NCBI GenBank assembly: GCA_905221605.1 | Contig: CAJNDS010002571.1 | Span: 186,501-250,500, forward strand | Reading direction: 5' to 3' | DNA length: 64,000 nucleotides | From: Symbiodinium natans | Taxonomy: Eukaryota; Sar; Dinophyceae; Suessiales; Symbiodiniaceae | In this document: positions 29,565 to 39,879 of the stretch, in pieces | Layout: every line of letters starts with the position of its first letter | How positions within the stretch are numbered: the stretch's first letter is position 1 | Translations under genes and position numbers: made by a program | Notes under the pieces: generated by a model | What the model saw: the letters and a program-made list of their open reading frames with translations, nothing else | Database searches by the model: none | Told to the model about the DNA's origin: nothing

Positions 29565-32500
29565 ATGATGCCGCGCCTTTGCAAGGCCTGTGCTTTGCAA
29601 GGGCCTATGTTCTTACAAACGTACCGGCACCACAGGGTGCGCCATGCTGCGGTGATCGCCTCTGCTGCCGCATGCCTCTTGGGCATGCGCCTGTCTCCCC
29701 TGACCTCGGCCTTCGCCGGCTCTGGCTCCTGGCCGAAGCATCGGCAGTGGACCCGCCGATATGCGGAGGCAGCGACGGCAGCGACCTCTTACAAGGTGCT
29801 GGTTCCCATCGCGGAGGACTCGGAGGAGCCTGGGCTGCTTTTCGCTAGCATTCCAACACCAGAATGCCGGGCTTGGGAGTAGTTGTGAGCCTTAGCCGGC
29901 GAACTAGGCCTGTAGAAGGTGCTCAGTTATCTTCTCACATGCCGTGTGATGATTGAGCCCGAGTTTGGTTCGGGCGATGTTTTTTGCGAGACGAGTTTTC
30001 CATGACGACGGAACCCCGAAAATCCTTGAAGAAGATGTCAGCTGAGAAGCCCTAAAGCTAAAAAGAGTTATCGGGGTGTCAGCCTTTGCCCTTAGCTTTC
30101 GTGCCGTTTATGCCAGCAAACCTGCCTTGCTGGGTCAGCTGAAGCTGATTGGAATTGGAGTGCCGCAGCAGTTCCTCACCGCAAAGACTTGAACCCGGTA
30201 GGATAACCGAGGCACCGAGGTAAGCGGGATGATATCTTACTTCTCGGGCTCTTGTTGCTTTGACTTTTAAGCTTTGCTTTAACATCTCCGAACCCTAAAC
30301 CATAAACCCTAAACCCTAAAGCCTAAACCCCAAACCCAACAAGGAAATCGAGACAGCTTGCATCACGGATGTCCTAACCCGAGCTGGCGCGGACGTGACT
30401 GTGGCAAGTGTCAGCGGCGCGTTGCAGGTGCGCATGTCCCGCGGGCTGCTCTTTGATGGCAGCAAGAGATGGGGAGACCCTAAACCCTAAACCCTAAACC
30501 CTAAACCCTAAACCCTAAACCCTAAACCCTAAACCCTAAACCCTAAACCCTAAACCCTAATGGTTTAGACATGTTTGGGACGGTTTGGAGGTAGTCAGGA
30601 TCCTGAAGCTGACGTAGCCTTTAGGGTTGAGAGGACAGGATGCACAGGGCATTTGCATGGCTAAACCCTAAACCCTAAACCCCAAACCCTATAGTTGAAA
30701 CCTGGGGAAGTGCCAGTTTTTCGGGCATTGGGTTCAAGAGTGCGGCCGCCAAACTGAAACTAGAGAATGCCGAAATGCTGCGAATGTAAGGAAGGTAGTG
30801 GCAGACAAGAGCATCGAGGAGTGTGCCGAGTCTCCACCTCATTAGTTTGTTGGCACACAACAAGAATCATAAGGCTCTTGGGCCAAAGGTTCCTGCGATC
30901 ATGAGCATGCATGTGCCTCTTCTCTTTTAGTAGAAAGGGCGGGGGTGAATCTGGCTCCTCCGGACATAGGATGGTGCAAGATGCAAGTGCCTCATGTCCA
31001 GCAGCTCAGGGCTCTCCACACCATGAATGCTTACACAACTTGGTTTAGGGTTTAGGGTTTAGGGTTTAGGGCTTTTGAAAAATTGGGAGGGGCCAACAGA
31101 AAAGCAGGGGGCTGTAGGGCCCCCCTCCAGCTCCCCAAATCCGAAGCCCTTGCGTGTTTGGGAGTGCTGAAGGGTGACTCACCAGGATGTGCCAGCTAAG
31201 ATCCTAAAAGCCCTAAACCCCAAACCCTAAACCCTAAACCCTAAACTTCTCAAGAGCCTTTTTCTGTTCAGCGTATACAGGCCTTGCACCGTCTCTGCCC
31301 ATCTACTACCTGCCGAAGCAGACTAATTGCGAATTCATCGGAAGGTGTAGAAGGCTTCCAAAGTCAGGGTGTCTCTAGTTGAACCGCCCTGGTTTGCCCT
31401 CATCGTGGTCTGGTTGCAACGCTTCCGAATCAAGGCACCTACCTGAGAAGCCCTAGACTCTTAGACCCACTTCCTCAAGGACCAGCAGTGGGATGTTATC
31501 GCCTTGCCAGGCACGGGGACTGGGGCTTATGTTGGCATCCTATCGCCTTGCGATGACGGTGTGGTAGTTCATAGTCCTTCTGGCCTCGGATGGTCGGGCT
31601 ATTAGGATTTGGGAAGTACGTATTCATGGCAAGGTCGCACGCCTTGTCTCAATTTCCAAACCCAAACAAGGCCTGGCCGACATGGTGATGGGAGCAAGTG
31701 CCATCACTTCTCCACTTTGATGCAGGTACAAGCAAGCCAAACACCTCGTAAGAAGTGACAGGAACACCTGAAAATCGAAAGCCCCGAGTTCAAGGAGCGT
31801 TATGTGGCGATGTGCCGATAGAGCGTGCAAAGTGATGCCTTCCTTAGGCAAGGCACCAAGTGCCAACACCCTGGCGACAGGAACGCCTGAAAAGCGAGAC
31901 CTCCCATCTTACGCTCGTTACACCGAATGGGGGTTTACGAAAATAAGGGACCCAAATAAAGACTCCAGAAGAGTAGGATTCCTTTACAATCAGAACCTCA
32001 ATAAGGTACCCTTAACTTCGGAAACCCCCAAACTCGATTTGATGAGTTTCTTGGGCGAGCCTTCACGAAAGCAGGAAAGCTTCAGGGCTTCAAGGTTTTT
32101 GGTCCGCGAAGGTTGGGGACCCCACGTTCAGTCACTCTAGGCCCGAAAAAAATCAAATGTGTGTTTGGGGCAAGAAGCCTTGTAATATTCTCCTTCCCCA
32201 CCAAAGAAATTCTGAAGGGGGCAGATGCATCTCCCAGAAATCCGCCGTAAGCCCTTGAGGGCCTAGACAGAGCGCCCTTAAAATGTTAGATGTCTCTTTC
32301 GAGCCGAAGCCTACTAGGGTTTAGGGTTTAGGGTTTAGGGTTTAGGGTTTAGGGTTGTGGTGGATGCTCTGACCAGCAGAGCTTTCAGGTAAAGCAGAAG
32401 AGTCCACTTCACCCTGCTTGTCTGAGCTGTAAAGACTAACCTCCGCTTTTTCTTTGCACACTCAACTCTGCACCTGGTACCCCTAAACCCTAAACCCTAA

Positions 32501-34109
32501 ACCCTAAACCCTAAACCCTAACCCCAAACCCTAAACCCTAAACCCTAAACCCTAGGCTTTCGAAGCCCAAGGCCCGTACCCCCAACCTCCTAGGCATGTG
32601 AAGCACCTCAGGTGGCATGCCTGGCGCGGAGCACCTGCGTGACTCGCAGATTCTCGTAGATTTGCTCAAGGTGTCGAAGCTAAGACGCTTTTCAAGCCCC
32701 ACTTCGGCCTTAAGACGGTATTTGGGAGGTTCAAGGTGGCAATGCCCTAAACCCTAAACCCTAAACCCTAAACCCTAAACCCTAAACCCTAAACCCTAAA
32801 CCCTGAAGGTGCAGAAAGAGAGCGGCCGGTTGACTGCAGCAGTGTGCGCCAGCCCTGCCGTGGTCTTCGCCCACCACGGCCTCGTCGATAATTCAGCCAC
32901 CTGTGGCTAGTCAGACTTTGGCATTTCGGGTTTAGGGTTTATAAGGGTTTATAAGGGTTTATAAGGGTTTATAAGGGTTTATAAGGGTTTATAAGGGTTT
33001 ATAAGGGTTTATAAGGGTTTATAAGGGTTTATAAGGGTTTATAAGGGTTTATAAGGGTTTAGGGTTTATACGTTTTGGATGAAGGGCCGGCTCCAATGGC
33101 GTTGGCCCAAAGTAACCTCCATAAGGCGCCCCCGCTAACCTCAAACCCCGCACAGCCTGGAACTCCATACCTTCAACCGGTGCCAAAGCTTGTCGAGCCC
33201 AAGCCCTTTACCAAACTCCGTTTGAAGCCCTGAGGCTACCCGGCACCGAAGTTCAAAGAGCTGGTGGGCCCCGGCTGGCAGGACGCCAAGGTGCTCGGCA
33301 AGGGGTTGGAGGACGTTTGAAAGGGCGGATTGTCGCAGAGTCCAGGATGCACACTCTGTCTCTCGATATGGAGTTGTTGACTTTGTGCCGCACTGGGGCG
33401 AAGTATCTGTGAGCCTGTACTGTAGTACCAGTGTTGGAGAGTTGCAGTGAGAGTGAAGTATCGCATGCAGCATCCCTTTCCTTGTAACTTCACAGGACCA
33501 GCCTTTCAACAGCCCGGGATGGTGGGAGCAAATTGCCGAAGACTAGGTCTTACTCCCCCGGGGTTCATGTTTTCTTGATTACTGCGGCCCCGCGGCTGCC
33601 CTGCGGGCCTGTGCATTTACAGGGTGAACTTGTCAGCAGGCTGGTTTTTGGGGCCTGTGATGCCAGAAGCCCATTGACTTCACCAGTTTCGGTGCGTGGA
33701 AGGCGGTAGTGGATGGCAACGTCATCACAAGCCAAGGCCCTGGGACCTCGCCCCTCGGTGGGGGCTTATGAGGGTTCGGGTAGTACCCTGCAGACACCCA
33801 TCGTCAGCGCTTGCTTTTATCATCCATATCAAGACTGGAATCTGGAATGGCGAGTTGTCTCCATGGTCAGGTCTTCGGGCTCTAAGCTATACTGGCTCGG
33901 AGATGTGGATGGAATAGCGCACGCCCAGAATGCCAGCAGCACAGCAAAATACAGTAAATCTCCGAACCTCCCACAACGCCCAAAAGCACACAGTGCCGAG
34001 AAAAATGCTGCGAACTTTGAGGCTTCAGTTTGCGCTGAAGATCGTGGAGCAGCTCTACGGCGCAGAGAAGGCTGAGGACAGCGCGCACCGAGCAAACCGA
34101 GCAATGTAA
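29565..34109 (+). CDS. DJ-1: DJ-1/PARK7-like protein (DJ-1/PfpI superfamily), nine exons
   Basis: Exons: 29565-29825, 30344-30458, 30805-30827, 31480-31510, 32612-32670, 32809-32905, 33235-33314, 33703-about 33756, 34029-34109 (stop TAA); about 266 residues. Family landmarks in order: KVLVPIAEDSE|EIETACITDVL, AGADVTVASV, DKSIEECA, QQWDVIALPG|GMPGAEHLRDS, the nucleophile elbow TAAVCASPAVV (family catalytic Cys, about residue 176), GYPAPKFKELV, WQDAKVLGKGLED, VVDGNVITSQGPGTS and FALKIVEQLYGAEKA. The early Glu of SEEIE, which supports the Cys in this family, is present. About 75 residues precede the core; basic residues, then VIASAAACLLGM, then AFAGS and Arg/Ser-rich sequence suggest a signal peptide plus plastid transit peptide (inference). 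Family members act as deglycases/chaperones or redox sensors. Donors include GA (intron 1, probably 3), GC (2, 4, 6), GT (5, 7) and GG (8). SQGPGTS has Gln where Arg is usual. Confidence 0.93.
30291..30338 (-). repeat. CCCTAAA array with variants, DJ-1 intron 1
   Basis: Seven diverged units just upstream of exon 2 of the DJ-1 gene. Confidence 0.94.
30478..30560 (-). repeat. CCCTAAA array, DJ-1 intron 2
   Basis: Eleven to twelve perfect units 20 bp after exon 2. Confidence 0.98.
30661..30691 (-). repeat. CCCTAAA array, short, DJ-1 intron 2
   Basis: Four units, two of them variants. Confidence 0.94.
31043..31070 (+). repeat. TTTAGGG array, short, DJ-1 intron 3
   Basis: Four units, opposite orientation to the other arrays in this gene's early introns. 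Confidence 0.94.
31209..31245 (-). repeat. CCCTAAA array, DJ-1 intron 3
   Basis: Five units. Confidence 0.95.
31929..32030. mobile_element. MITE-like element, family 1, best copy (DJ-1 intron 4)
   Basis: Intact 21-bp terminal inverted repeats: left GGGGGTTTACGAAAATAAGG, right (reversed) GGGGGTTTCCGAAGTTAAGG, with a pairing interior around TAGGATTCCTTTA. Confidence 0.75.
32317..32355 (+). repeat. TTTAGGG array, DJ-1 intron 4
   Basis: Five to six perfect units. Confidence 0.96.
32482..32553 (-). repeat. CCCTAAA array, DJ-1 intron 4
   Basis: Ten units. Same intron carries an array in the opposite orientation 130 bp upstream. Confidence 0.97.
32747..32804 (-). repeat. CCCTAAA array, DJ-1 intron 5
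   Basis: Eight units filling the 3' part of a 138-nt intron, ending CCCTGAAG at the acceptor. Confidence 0.97.
32929..33070 (+). repeat. TTTATAAGGG decamer satellite, DJ-1 intron 6
   Basis: Twelve perfect copies of the 10-mer, with one TTTAGGG at each end, as if grown from a telomere-like array. Confidence 0.98.
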
Positions 34110-36655
34110 AGGGCCTGAATAACTTGAAAAGGGTTTTGAGAGATATTATATAGTATATTTATCCAGGGACCCTGAGGGAATAGTATTAATACTCATTCCG
34201 ACCCATATATTAGCGTCACAGGGCGTTATGCAGCGTACTGTCGCGGCATGTGTCGGTCTGGTTGAGAGTTTCTTGAAGCTTCCCAAGCTGGGGAGTGAGG
34301 AGTGGATCTGAAATACGTGTGCAGTTGGACGATGTTGGGCACGTGTGGTTTGGCAAGATACCAAAGGTATGGAGCTTCTTCGGTATCTAAAGCCAAAATG
34401 GCATCCAAGAAATCGCTGTCATTCCCATTCACGTTAGCTCTCGTAGAGCCCCCACTCGGCTCAGGACTAAGCATCACGACGCCAAGCCCCAAGGAAGTGC
34501 ATAAGACCCGCTCAACTATTTGACAGGAGCTCGCGGCTCAAATGGTTACCGTCACGGCCTGACATCTGCTCGGTGAGACAGGGAGTTTCGGTTAGGGATT
34601 AAGACCTTAAGAGGTAGAACAGTTGTTCAGTATTTCTTGAAAGCATCCGGCGGGCCCCTTGCTTGCACCTCCTTGGTGGCCTAAAAGCCACGAGACTTTG
34701 ACCTGACCAGACTCGATGGATGCTTGAGATGAAACCAGACTGGCAATAGACGGGCCGAAAGGCAAAAGAATCTCCCGACAATGGTTCGGCTATTTCATGC
34801 TGTTTCCACGCACGTGCATGTTGCAAGCCAAGACATCTTCCAGATTCCGAAGCCTCGGTCCCATGTGGTCCCGAATTTCACATCAAGATGCATGGAGTCT
34901 TTTTGTTGAGCCCAACTGCTCTGCAGGACCGGACAGCTTTCTACCTCCGCAACTTCCCGTGAATGCCAGAGTAGCAGGGTTTCCAGTATGCGTGCATCCC
35001 TTCATCCCATGTCTCATGGTCGACCGTGCTTGTGTTTCGGGCAGCTTGCAGTGTCAAGTCGGCACGTAGAACTTTTGCGAGGTTTGTAGCAGGGCGCATG
35101 AGAGTCCACCGTTTGCATGGATACCGTGCGTGTTCAGTGCCTCATCTTGAAGTTAGTCATCTCATTCATTCATGTCCTTTCCTTTGGAGCACTGCAGCTT
35201 CATGCAGCTTGTAAAAAGCGAAGCATGTTCTCCGCGGATGAAGCAGGAACGTTGTCGAGGGAGTAGGGGGGGGGGGGCGGGACGGTCTCAAAAATCAACT
35301 GAAACGTTTGGAGGGCCTGCGCTCGAAGTTACATTTTTGCGGCTTTGGCACCGCGAGGTCAAGAGGTGCATGCAGGTTTCCTCAGCAGCTTGAAAGGCAG
35401 GCAGGCCTTAAATCATGGGACCTCGCTCCAACCGAGAGCAGTGCTGTCAGTTTTTGTCTCAGTTGTCAAAGGTGTTTAAACTGGCAGTATGTTCTTGAAG
35501 AGCTGACAGTTGATCACATGCCCGCGCCTCCGTCAATGGTCCAAGGGCCACAGATTGTTTCGAATAGAGTGAAAACATATCCATGGTTTTTTGGATGGGT
35601 TGCAATTGCATTGGGTCGTTGATGGAAGCACCACTGATGTTTGCAGATGTTGTCGCTCATCGGTATAAACACTGTGGTGGGCTCTCCGAACTAGAGCAGC
35701 GATCAGCGGTAGCCTTCCCTACTTCTGCTCATCGGTTTTCAACTGCAGCAATTGGGAGGCGTTTGCGTTGGTTCGGTCACAGTGTCCAGTAGCCATGGCT
35801 TCAGCATATGGCAAAACGGCCGCAATCCAGTCCCAAAGGCTATAACGTTGGAGGTGTGTAGCAAAGTGCATGGTCCAGGCGATTTGGGGCGAGGTTGTTT
35901 GTTCCAATTGTGCCACGCGTTGGTTAAATTCCGGGTTTTTTTTCCGGGATTCCGGCACTGAAGGGGACCATTTGCAACCCTTGGCGAGATCGTTTTGCTT
36001 ACAAAGTACGTATACGACAACTTTATGACATGTATGTAGTGTTTGACATAATGTTTTGCGAAATCTAATGCCATGGGTGATCTCGTACAAAAGAATCAGA
36101 GCAGCAATATCCACTTGCCCCAAAATCGAAACGCCCGCTCAGGTTTGCGGCTTATCAACAACAACGCTACTTCTGGCGGGTGCCGTGCTGACCGTGGTGT
36201 GGGTATGTGTTGTACATTAATTGAAATGGTCTTTTTTGTTTTTTTGTTGGGTGGCTGCCTCAGTCCAATCAACTGGACACTTTCAGCTCTGGTAAACAGG
36301 TCCTCAAATCGAAGTTTGGATGGCATGTTGAAAGTCTGAACTTGACATATGTTTTCTCACACTCAGAAAGTGTTCTTGAAACTGAGGGTCCGTGGGTTTA
36401 GATGTTTGGACATGCATAAGCGATGGGTTCTGCAATTCGTCGGGCGTTGGGCTGTAGCGAATTCTGCTTGGTTCTTGATAGGGGGATACAGGTTGGGGCT
36501 GTGAAATATCGCCGCCCTCGGCTTGTGCTTTCATTCAGCTACTTCCCATTTCCCTGTTACATGTGAACAAGTGGGTGATTCCAAAGTAAGGTCCCTCTGC
36601 ATGGCCTAGTAAAAGCTCCATAGCAATAGAATAAGCGCGTTCCAGGTGCACCAGT
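34110..36655. other. Mostly no gene seen
   Basis: Only a weak exon candidate is visible: 36264-36291 (after GCCTCAG, SNQLDTFSS, donor GTAAAC). No telomere-like array in 2.5 kb, unlike both flanks. A G run lies at about 35268. Confidence 0.45.
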
Positions 36656-36659
36656 AGCC

Positions 36660-36716
36660 TAACCCTAGACCCTAGACCCTAGACCCTAGACCCTAAACCC
36701 TAAACCCTAAACCCTA
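36660..36716 (-). repeat. CCCTAGA then CCCTAAA array
   Basis: Four CCCTAGA units followed by CCCTAAA units. Confidence 0.96.
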
Positions 36717-36737
36717 GGCTCTCGCTGCTTTTGCCAG

Positions 36738-36795
36738 GAACGGTCGGGACTGGATCATCTTCGGAGATGAAACGTTCAAGCGGGGCAAGGCCTGA
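36738..36795 (+). CDS. Candidate terminal exon
   Basis: After TTTTGCCAG it reads NGRDWIIFGDETFKRGKA, stop TGA. Protein-like and short; upstream exons not identified. Confidence 0.45.
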
Positions 36796-36835
36796 GTGAG
36801 GTTTGCATAGATTTGGGTTCAGGGGCTTCATGACG

Positions 36836-36929
36836 TTTAGGGTTTAGGGTTTAGGGTTTAGGGTTTAGGGTTTAGGGTTTAGGGTTTAGGGTTTAGGGTT
36901 TAGGGTTTAGGGTTTAGGGTTTAGGGTTT
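36836..36929 (+). repeat. TTTAGGG array
   Basis: Thirteen perfect units. Confidence 0.98.
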
Positions 36930-37014
36930 AGCCGCTTGGAGTTCAGCGATTTTGGTGTTGAGGGTTGCAAGGAACGTGCAGCTTGAAAGGTTGGCTTCTG
37001 AGTTCTGAGTTTCC

Positions 37015-37123
37015 TAAACCCTAAACCCTAAACCCTAAACCCTAAACCCTAAACCCTAAACCCTAAACCGTAAACCCTAAACCCTAAACCCTAAACCCTA
37101 AACCCTAAACCCTAAACCCTAAA
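37015..37123 (-). repeat. CCCTAAA array
   Basis: Fifteen units with one CCGTAAA. About 85 bp from an array in the opposite orientation. Confidence 0.98.
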
Positions 37124-37218
37124 CATGCATGCACTATCGGCTCCTCAGGGCTTTTCTTCTTCTTGTCCGTGCACGTGAAGCACTCCCGAGCTTGATTGGA
37201 TACTATTGTTCTCGGCAG

Positions 37219-37239
37219 GGAGCTGTGATGGAACAAAAG
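37219..37239 (+). CDS. Candidate mini-exon GAVMEQK
   Basis: Seven codons between CTCGGCAG and GTAAAT, with a MITE-like element 10 bp into the intron. Confidence 0.35.
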
Positions 37240-37250
37240 GTAAATGGGTT

Positions 37251-37352
37251 AGTTCTCTAAATTAGGGTCCCCACCTTTGTGGGGTCCCTTTTTAAAGGGT
37301 GCCGCCTTATAATGAGTACCCAAAAAGGGACCCTAATTTAGGAAACTGCCCA
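37251..37352. mobile_element. MITE-like element related to family 1
   Basis: AGTTCTCTAAATTAGGGTCC at the left is mirrored at the right (reversed AGTTTCCTAAATTAGGGTCC). The interior also pairs (TGTGGGGTCCC / GAGTACCC). Confidence 0.7.
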
Positions 37353-37458
37353 AATACTGGAGTTGAAGTCCCTAGCAGTAGGCGTGATGACTCAAGTTCG
37401 AAAACCATATGTCCGAGACCTTTCAACTAACGCAACCTCAACGTATCTTCATTGCCAG

Positions 37459-37545
37459 GAATCCGTAGCTCGGAAGCTTCAAGCTAAACATCCTGGCAAG
37501 GCTGAGAGCCCGGCTGTCAGAGGAAGTCCCGCGATGGAGGCTAAC
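37459..37545 (+). CDS. Candidate exon, Lys/Ala-rich
   Basis: After ATTGCCAG the frame reads ESVARKLQAKHPGKAESPAV. The 3' limit is unclear; the frame stays open to 37650. Confidence 0.4.
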
Positions 37546-37914
37546 CCTAATCCCTTCCCCCTTTTAGTACATACCCCCCTAATTATAAACACACTTTCTG
37601 GAAAATCCTGTCGAAACCGACCCCGCCTTGTCAAACCTATTCCGAATTAGGGGGTGGGTTCAGGGCTCTCAAAGCAATCCTAAACCCTGAAACCCCTTCC
37701 CTCTCCCTAAAACCTAATTTCAAACACGAAACCCTGAAACCCTAAAGTCTCTAGGCTACCTGTGTTGAAGTCTTGTGTCTATCTGAGTTTTTCTCCTTTT
37801 GGGGGGGTGTGGTGGCCAATGTGGCTGAGGGTTTTTGAGCTTGGCTTCCTGGAGGCTTCAAGAATCTGAGGCGTTTGTGTGTTGACTAGTGGTTAGCTTG
37901 CGGCTTCAATTCAG

Positions 37915-38229
37915 GTATCAGCCAACACACGAAGATTTCCGCCGAATATGCCGGACTGCCCACCCTTATCCCGCCCCGAGAATCCCTGGGGAGCTACGGA
38001 GAGAGTCCACTCCAAAGAATCTGCCAGAATCTCGCCAAGTATCCCTGAAGTCCCCTCCGCCGAGTATGTTAGCAGCTGCATCTACAGCCGAAAGGGAAAC
38101 GATCCATGGATATCTATAGACTATAGAGAATACATATCAAACAGGATGGGGGAAATCTCTTGCGGGATCTCGCGCTGCGGTACAAGACAGAGCGTTTATA
38201 TCAAACAAGGGGCAGGGAAGTTCATCTGA
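37915..38229 (+). CDS. Hypothetical open exon
   Basis: After CAATTCAG, 104 open codons including SRPENPWGATERVHSKESAR. The second half overlaps imperfect tandem repeats (CAAACAGGAT words), so only the first 60 codons are plausible. Confidence 0.3.
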   Translation, partial: VSANTRRFPPNMPDCPPLSRPENPWGATERVHSKESARISPSIPEVPSAEYVSSCIYSRKGNDPWISIDYREYISNRMGEISCGISRCGTRQSVYIKQGAGKFI

Positions 38230-38400
38230 GCGCACAAGCCAGGGACACAAAGCACGCATGTCAAACAGGATTTGGGTTAATTAGTTGTTTCGGCCCTGAC
38301 AGTTTGGGCGCAAGCAGACGGTCCACATCACACACGTGTCAAACAGGATTGGGGGAAGTATCTTGATTTGGCGGGAGTGCGCTCTTTGGGCACAAGACGG
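38130..38400 (+). repeat. Imperfect tandem repeat, about 70-100 bp unit
   Basis: Four diverged copies marked by TATCAAACAGG, TATCAAACAAGG, TGTCAAACAGG and TGTCAAACAGG, each followed by GGGAA or GGTTA words. Confidence 0.65.
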
Positions 38401-38746
38401 CACAAAGCAGTCGATGCTTCATGAAACATGACATTTCTCACGCAAAGTTGGGGTGTATCTCCCTTGTTTTTTGGGGGGGCATTTGCCCTCAACACCCATG
38501 CATGGAAGACTTGGAAGAAGAGAAAGTGACTGCCGATGATGTCACCACCCATGCTTGACTCAATTCACCCGAGAATCCGAGAAAGCAATCATATGCCTTC
38601 AGTACTCATGCATCCAAAGCTCCCGGGAAAAAGAGAATCACTTAGGATGATCTCAGCAAGCACAAGGTATACATGTCAAGGAGGTTTAGTGTACAGTACA
38701 TCTTAAAATCTCTGCAGATGATGCTTGCAATTCAGGTAGGACGGTA

Positions 38747-38770
38747 TGGGGGGGGGGGGGGGGGGGGGGC
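38747..38770 (+). repeat. Poly(G) tract
   Basis: About 22 G. Confidence 0.95.
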
Positions 38771-39710
38771 AGGACGCCCCGCAAATTGCTTAGTTTCGGC
38801 ATCGGCTTATTGTACCTTGCGATGCTTCGGTGCACATGAATCGCAAAGGCGGTTTTTCGTAAGTCGTGGCCAGTGGCTGCTACACGGTCGAAGTTTAGTT
38901 CCAACTTGTCATTGAGATGCATCGTCTTAGGCTTCTTGGTTACTTGTCCGAAGTTGGGCAGGGCAGGCCACGAATTGGTTATCGTTGTGGGTGAGGCGAA
39001 TCGAAGCAAGTAGTTTGGATTCGTGGGGGTGGTTGGGGTGTTGCGGCAATCGTTGGCAGGTGCTGCGTGCCCGCCGAAGCGCCCGAGCCGCACAGAGGGC
39101 TCTTGCAGAGGTGCTGCAGCAGTTGTCGCGCTCCTTGCACACACGACATCCCAACATCCTTGAAGCTTGCAGCATGACACCCTGGTGTGCAGACGTCCGG
39201 GTCTGCAACGACTTTGCCTGGGCTAGCATCCACACAGCGACATAGCGTTGTCCCCTCAGTTTCTGGGCAGACTGCGGTCCCGGTTACAGGCAAGCAGAAC
39301 TTTGTGACGAAAACTTTCGACTCATGCCCTCGAATCCCCAAAAGCCTCATTATGGGCCTCATGTTCGAACCTTTGTTGTCCACCAAGTTTGGGCGCGGCG
39401 GCCCAGGCAACGCAGGGTGGGATCCAACCGTCTTGGGGCACTTCCATCTCCCATGCATCTGATCCGCTCGCACCCGAAAATCGAACTGATGAAACTACCT
39501 GAACTACTATTTGCTTAAGAACCCCAGAAGAATAGAAAGTAATAATCCCTATGTTACCATTTATAAGGAAGCTTTGTGCTTGTTTTTTCGGGGTTCTTCA
39601 GCCATCAGTAGTGAAGCCAAACGCCCTCCCGAATCCCTCAACCTGCAAGATCTAAACAGTCCCGATCACCCCCAAAGCTGTAAGGGAAGAATGTTAGCAA
39701 TTATACTCCG
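38771..39710. other. ORF-rich region, no gene chosen
   Basis: Overlapping frames of up to 164 codons are open on both strands (for example 38979-39473 on -, 38985-39245 on +). No splice signals or domains let me choose one. Confidence 0.35.
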
Positions 39711-39712
39711 AC

Positions 39713-39796
39713 CCCCTAAACCCTAAACCCTAAACCCTAAACCCTAAGCCCTAAACCCTAAACCCTAAACCCTAAACCCTAAACCCTAAACCCTAA
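39713..39796 (-). repeat. CCCTAAA array
   Basis: Twelve units, one CCCTAAG. Confidence 0.98.
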
Positions 39797-39871
39797 ATCA
39801 AATTCATCGTTTTCGACCCTGAAGCTTCGACATGCTCTGCGTACGTCGCGAAGCCCAAACGTAGCCGTTGG
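39797..39871 (+). CDS. Candidate exon after a CCCTAAA array
   Basis: The frame reads IKFIVFDPEASTCSAYVAKP immediately after the array. No AG acceptor is visible in the array end, so the 5' boundary is unclear. Confidence 0.3.
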
Positions 39872-39879
39872 ACCGTTGG

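Noticed and set aside
31802-32140. 112-codon + strand ORF
   Set aside because: It lies in DJ-1 intron 4 and runs through a family-1 MITE.
38985-39245. Protein kinase-like HPNILEACS motif in a + strand ORF
   Set aside because: The resemblance to the HPNI(L/V) segment of kinases is short and no other kinase motif (GxGxxG, HRD, DFG) is nearby.
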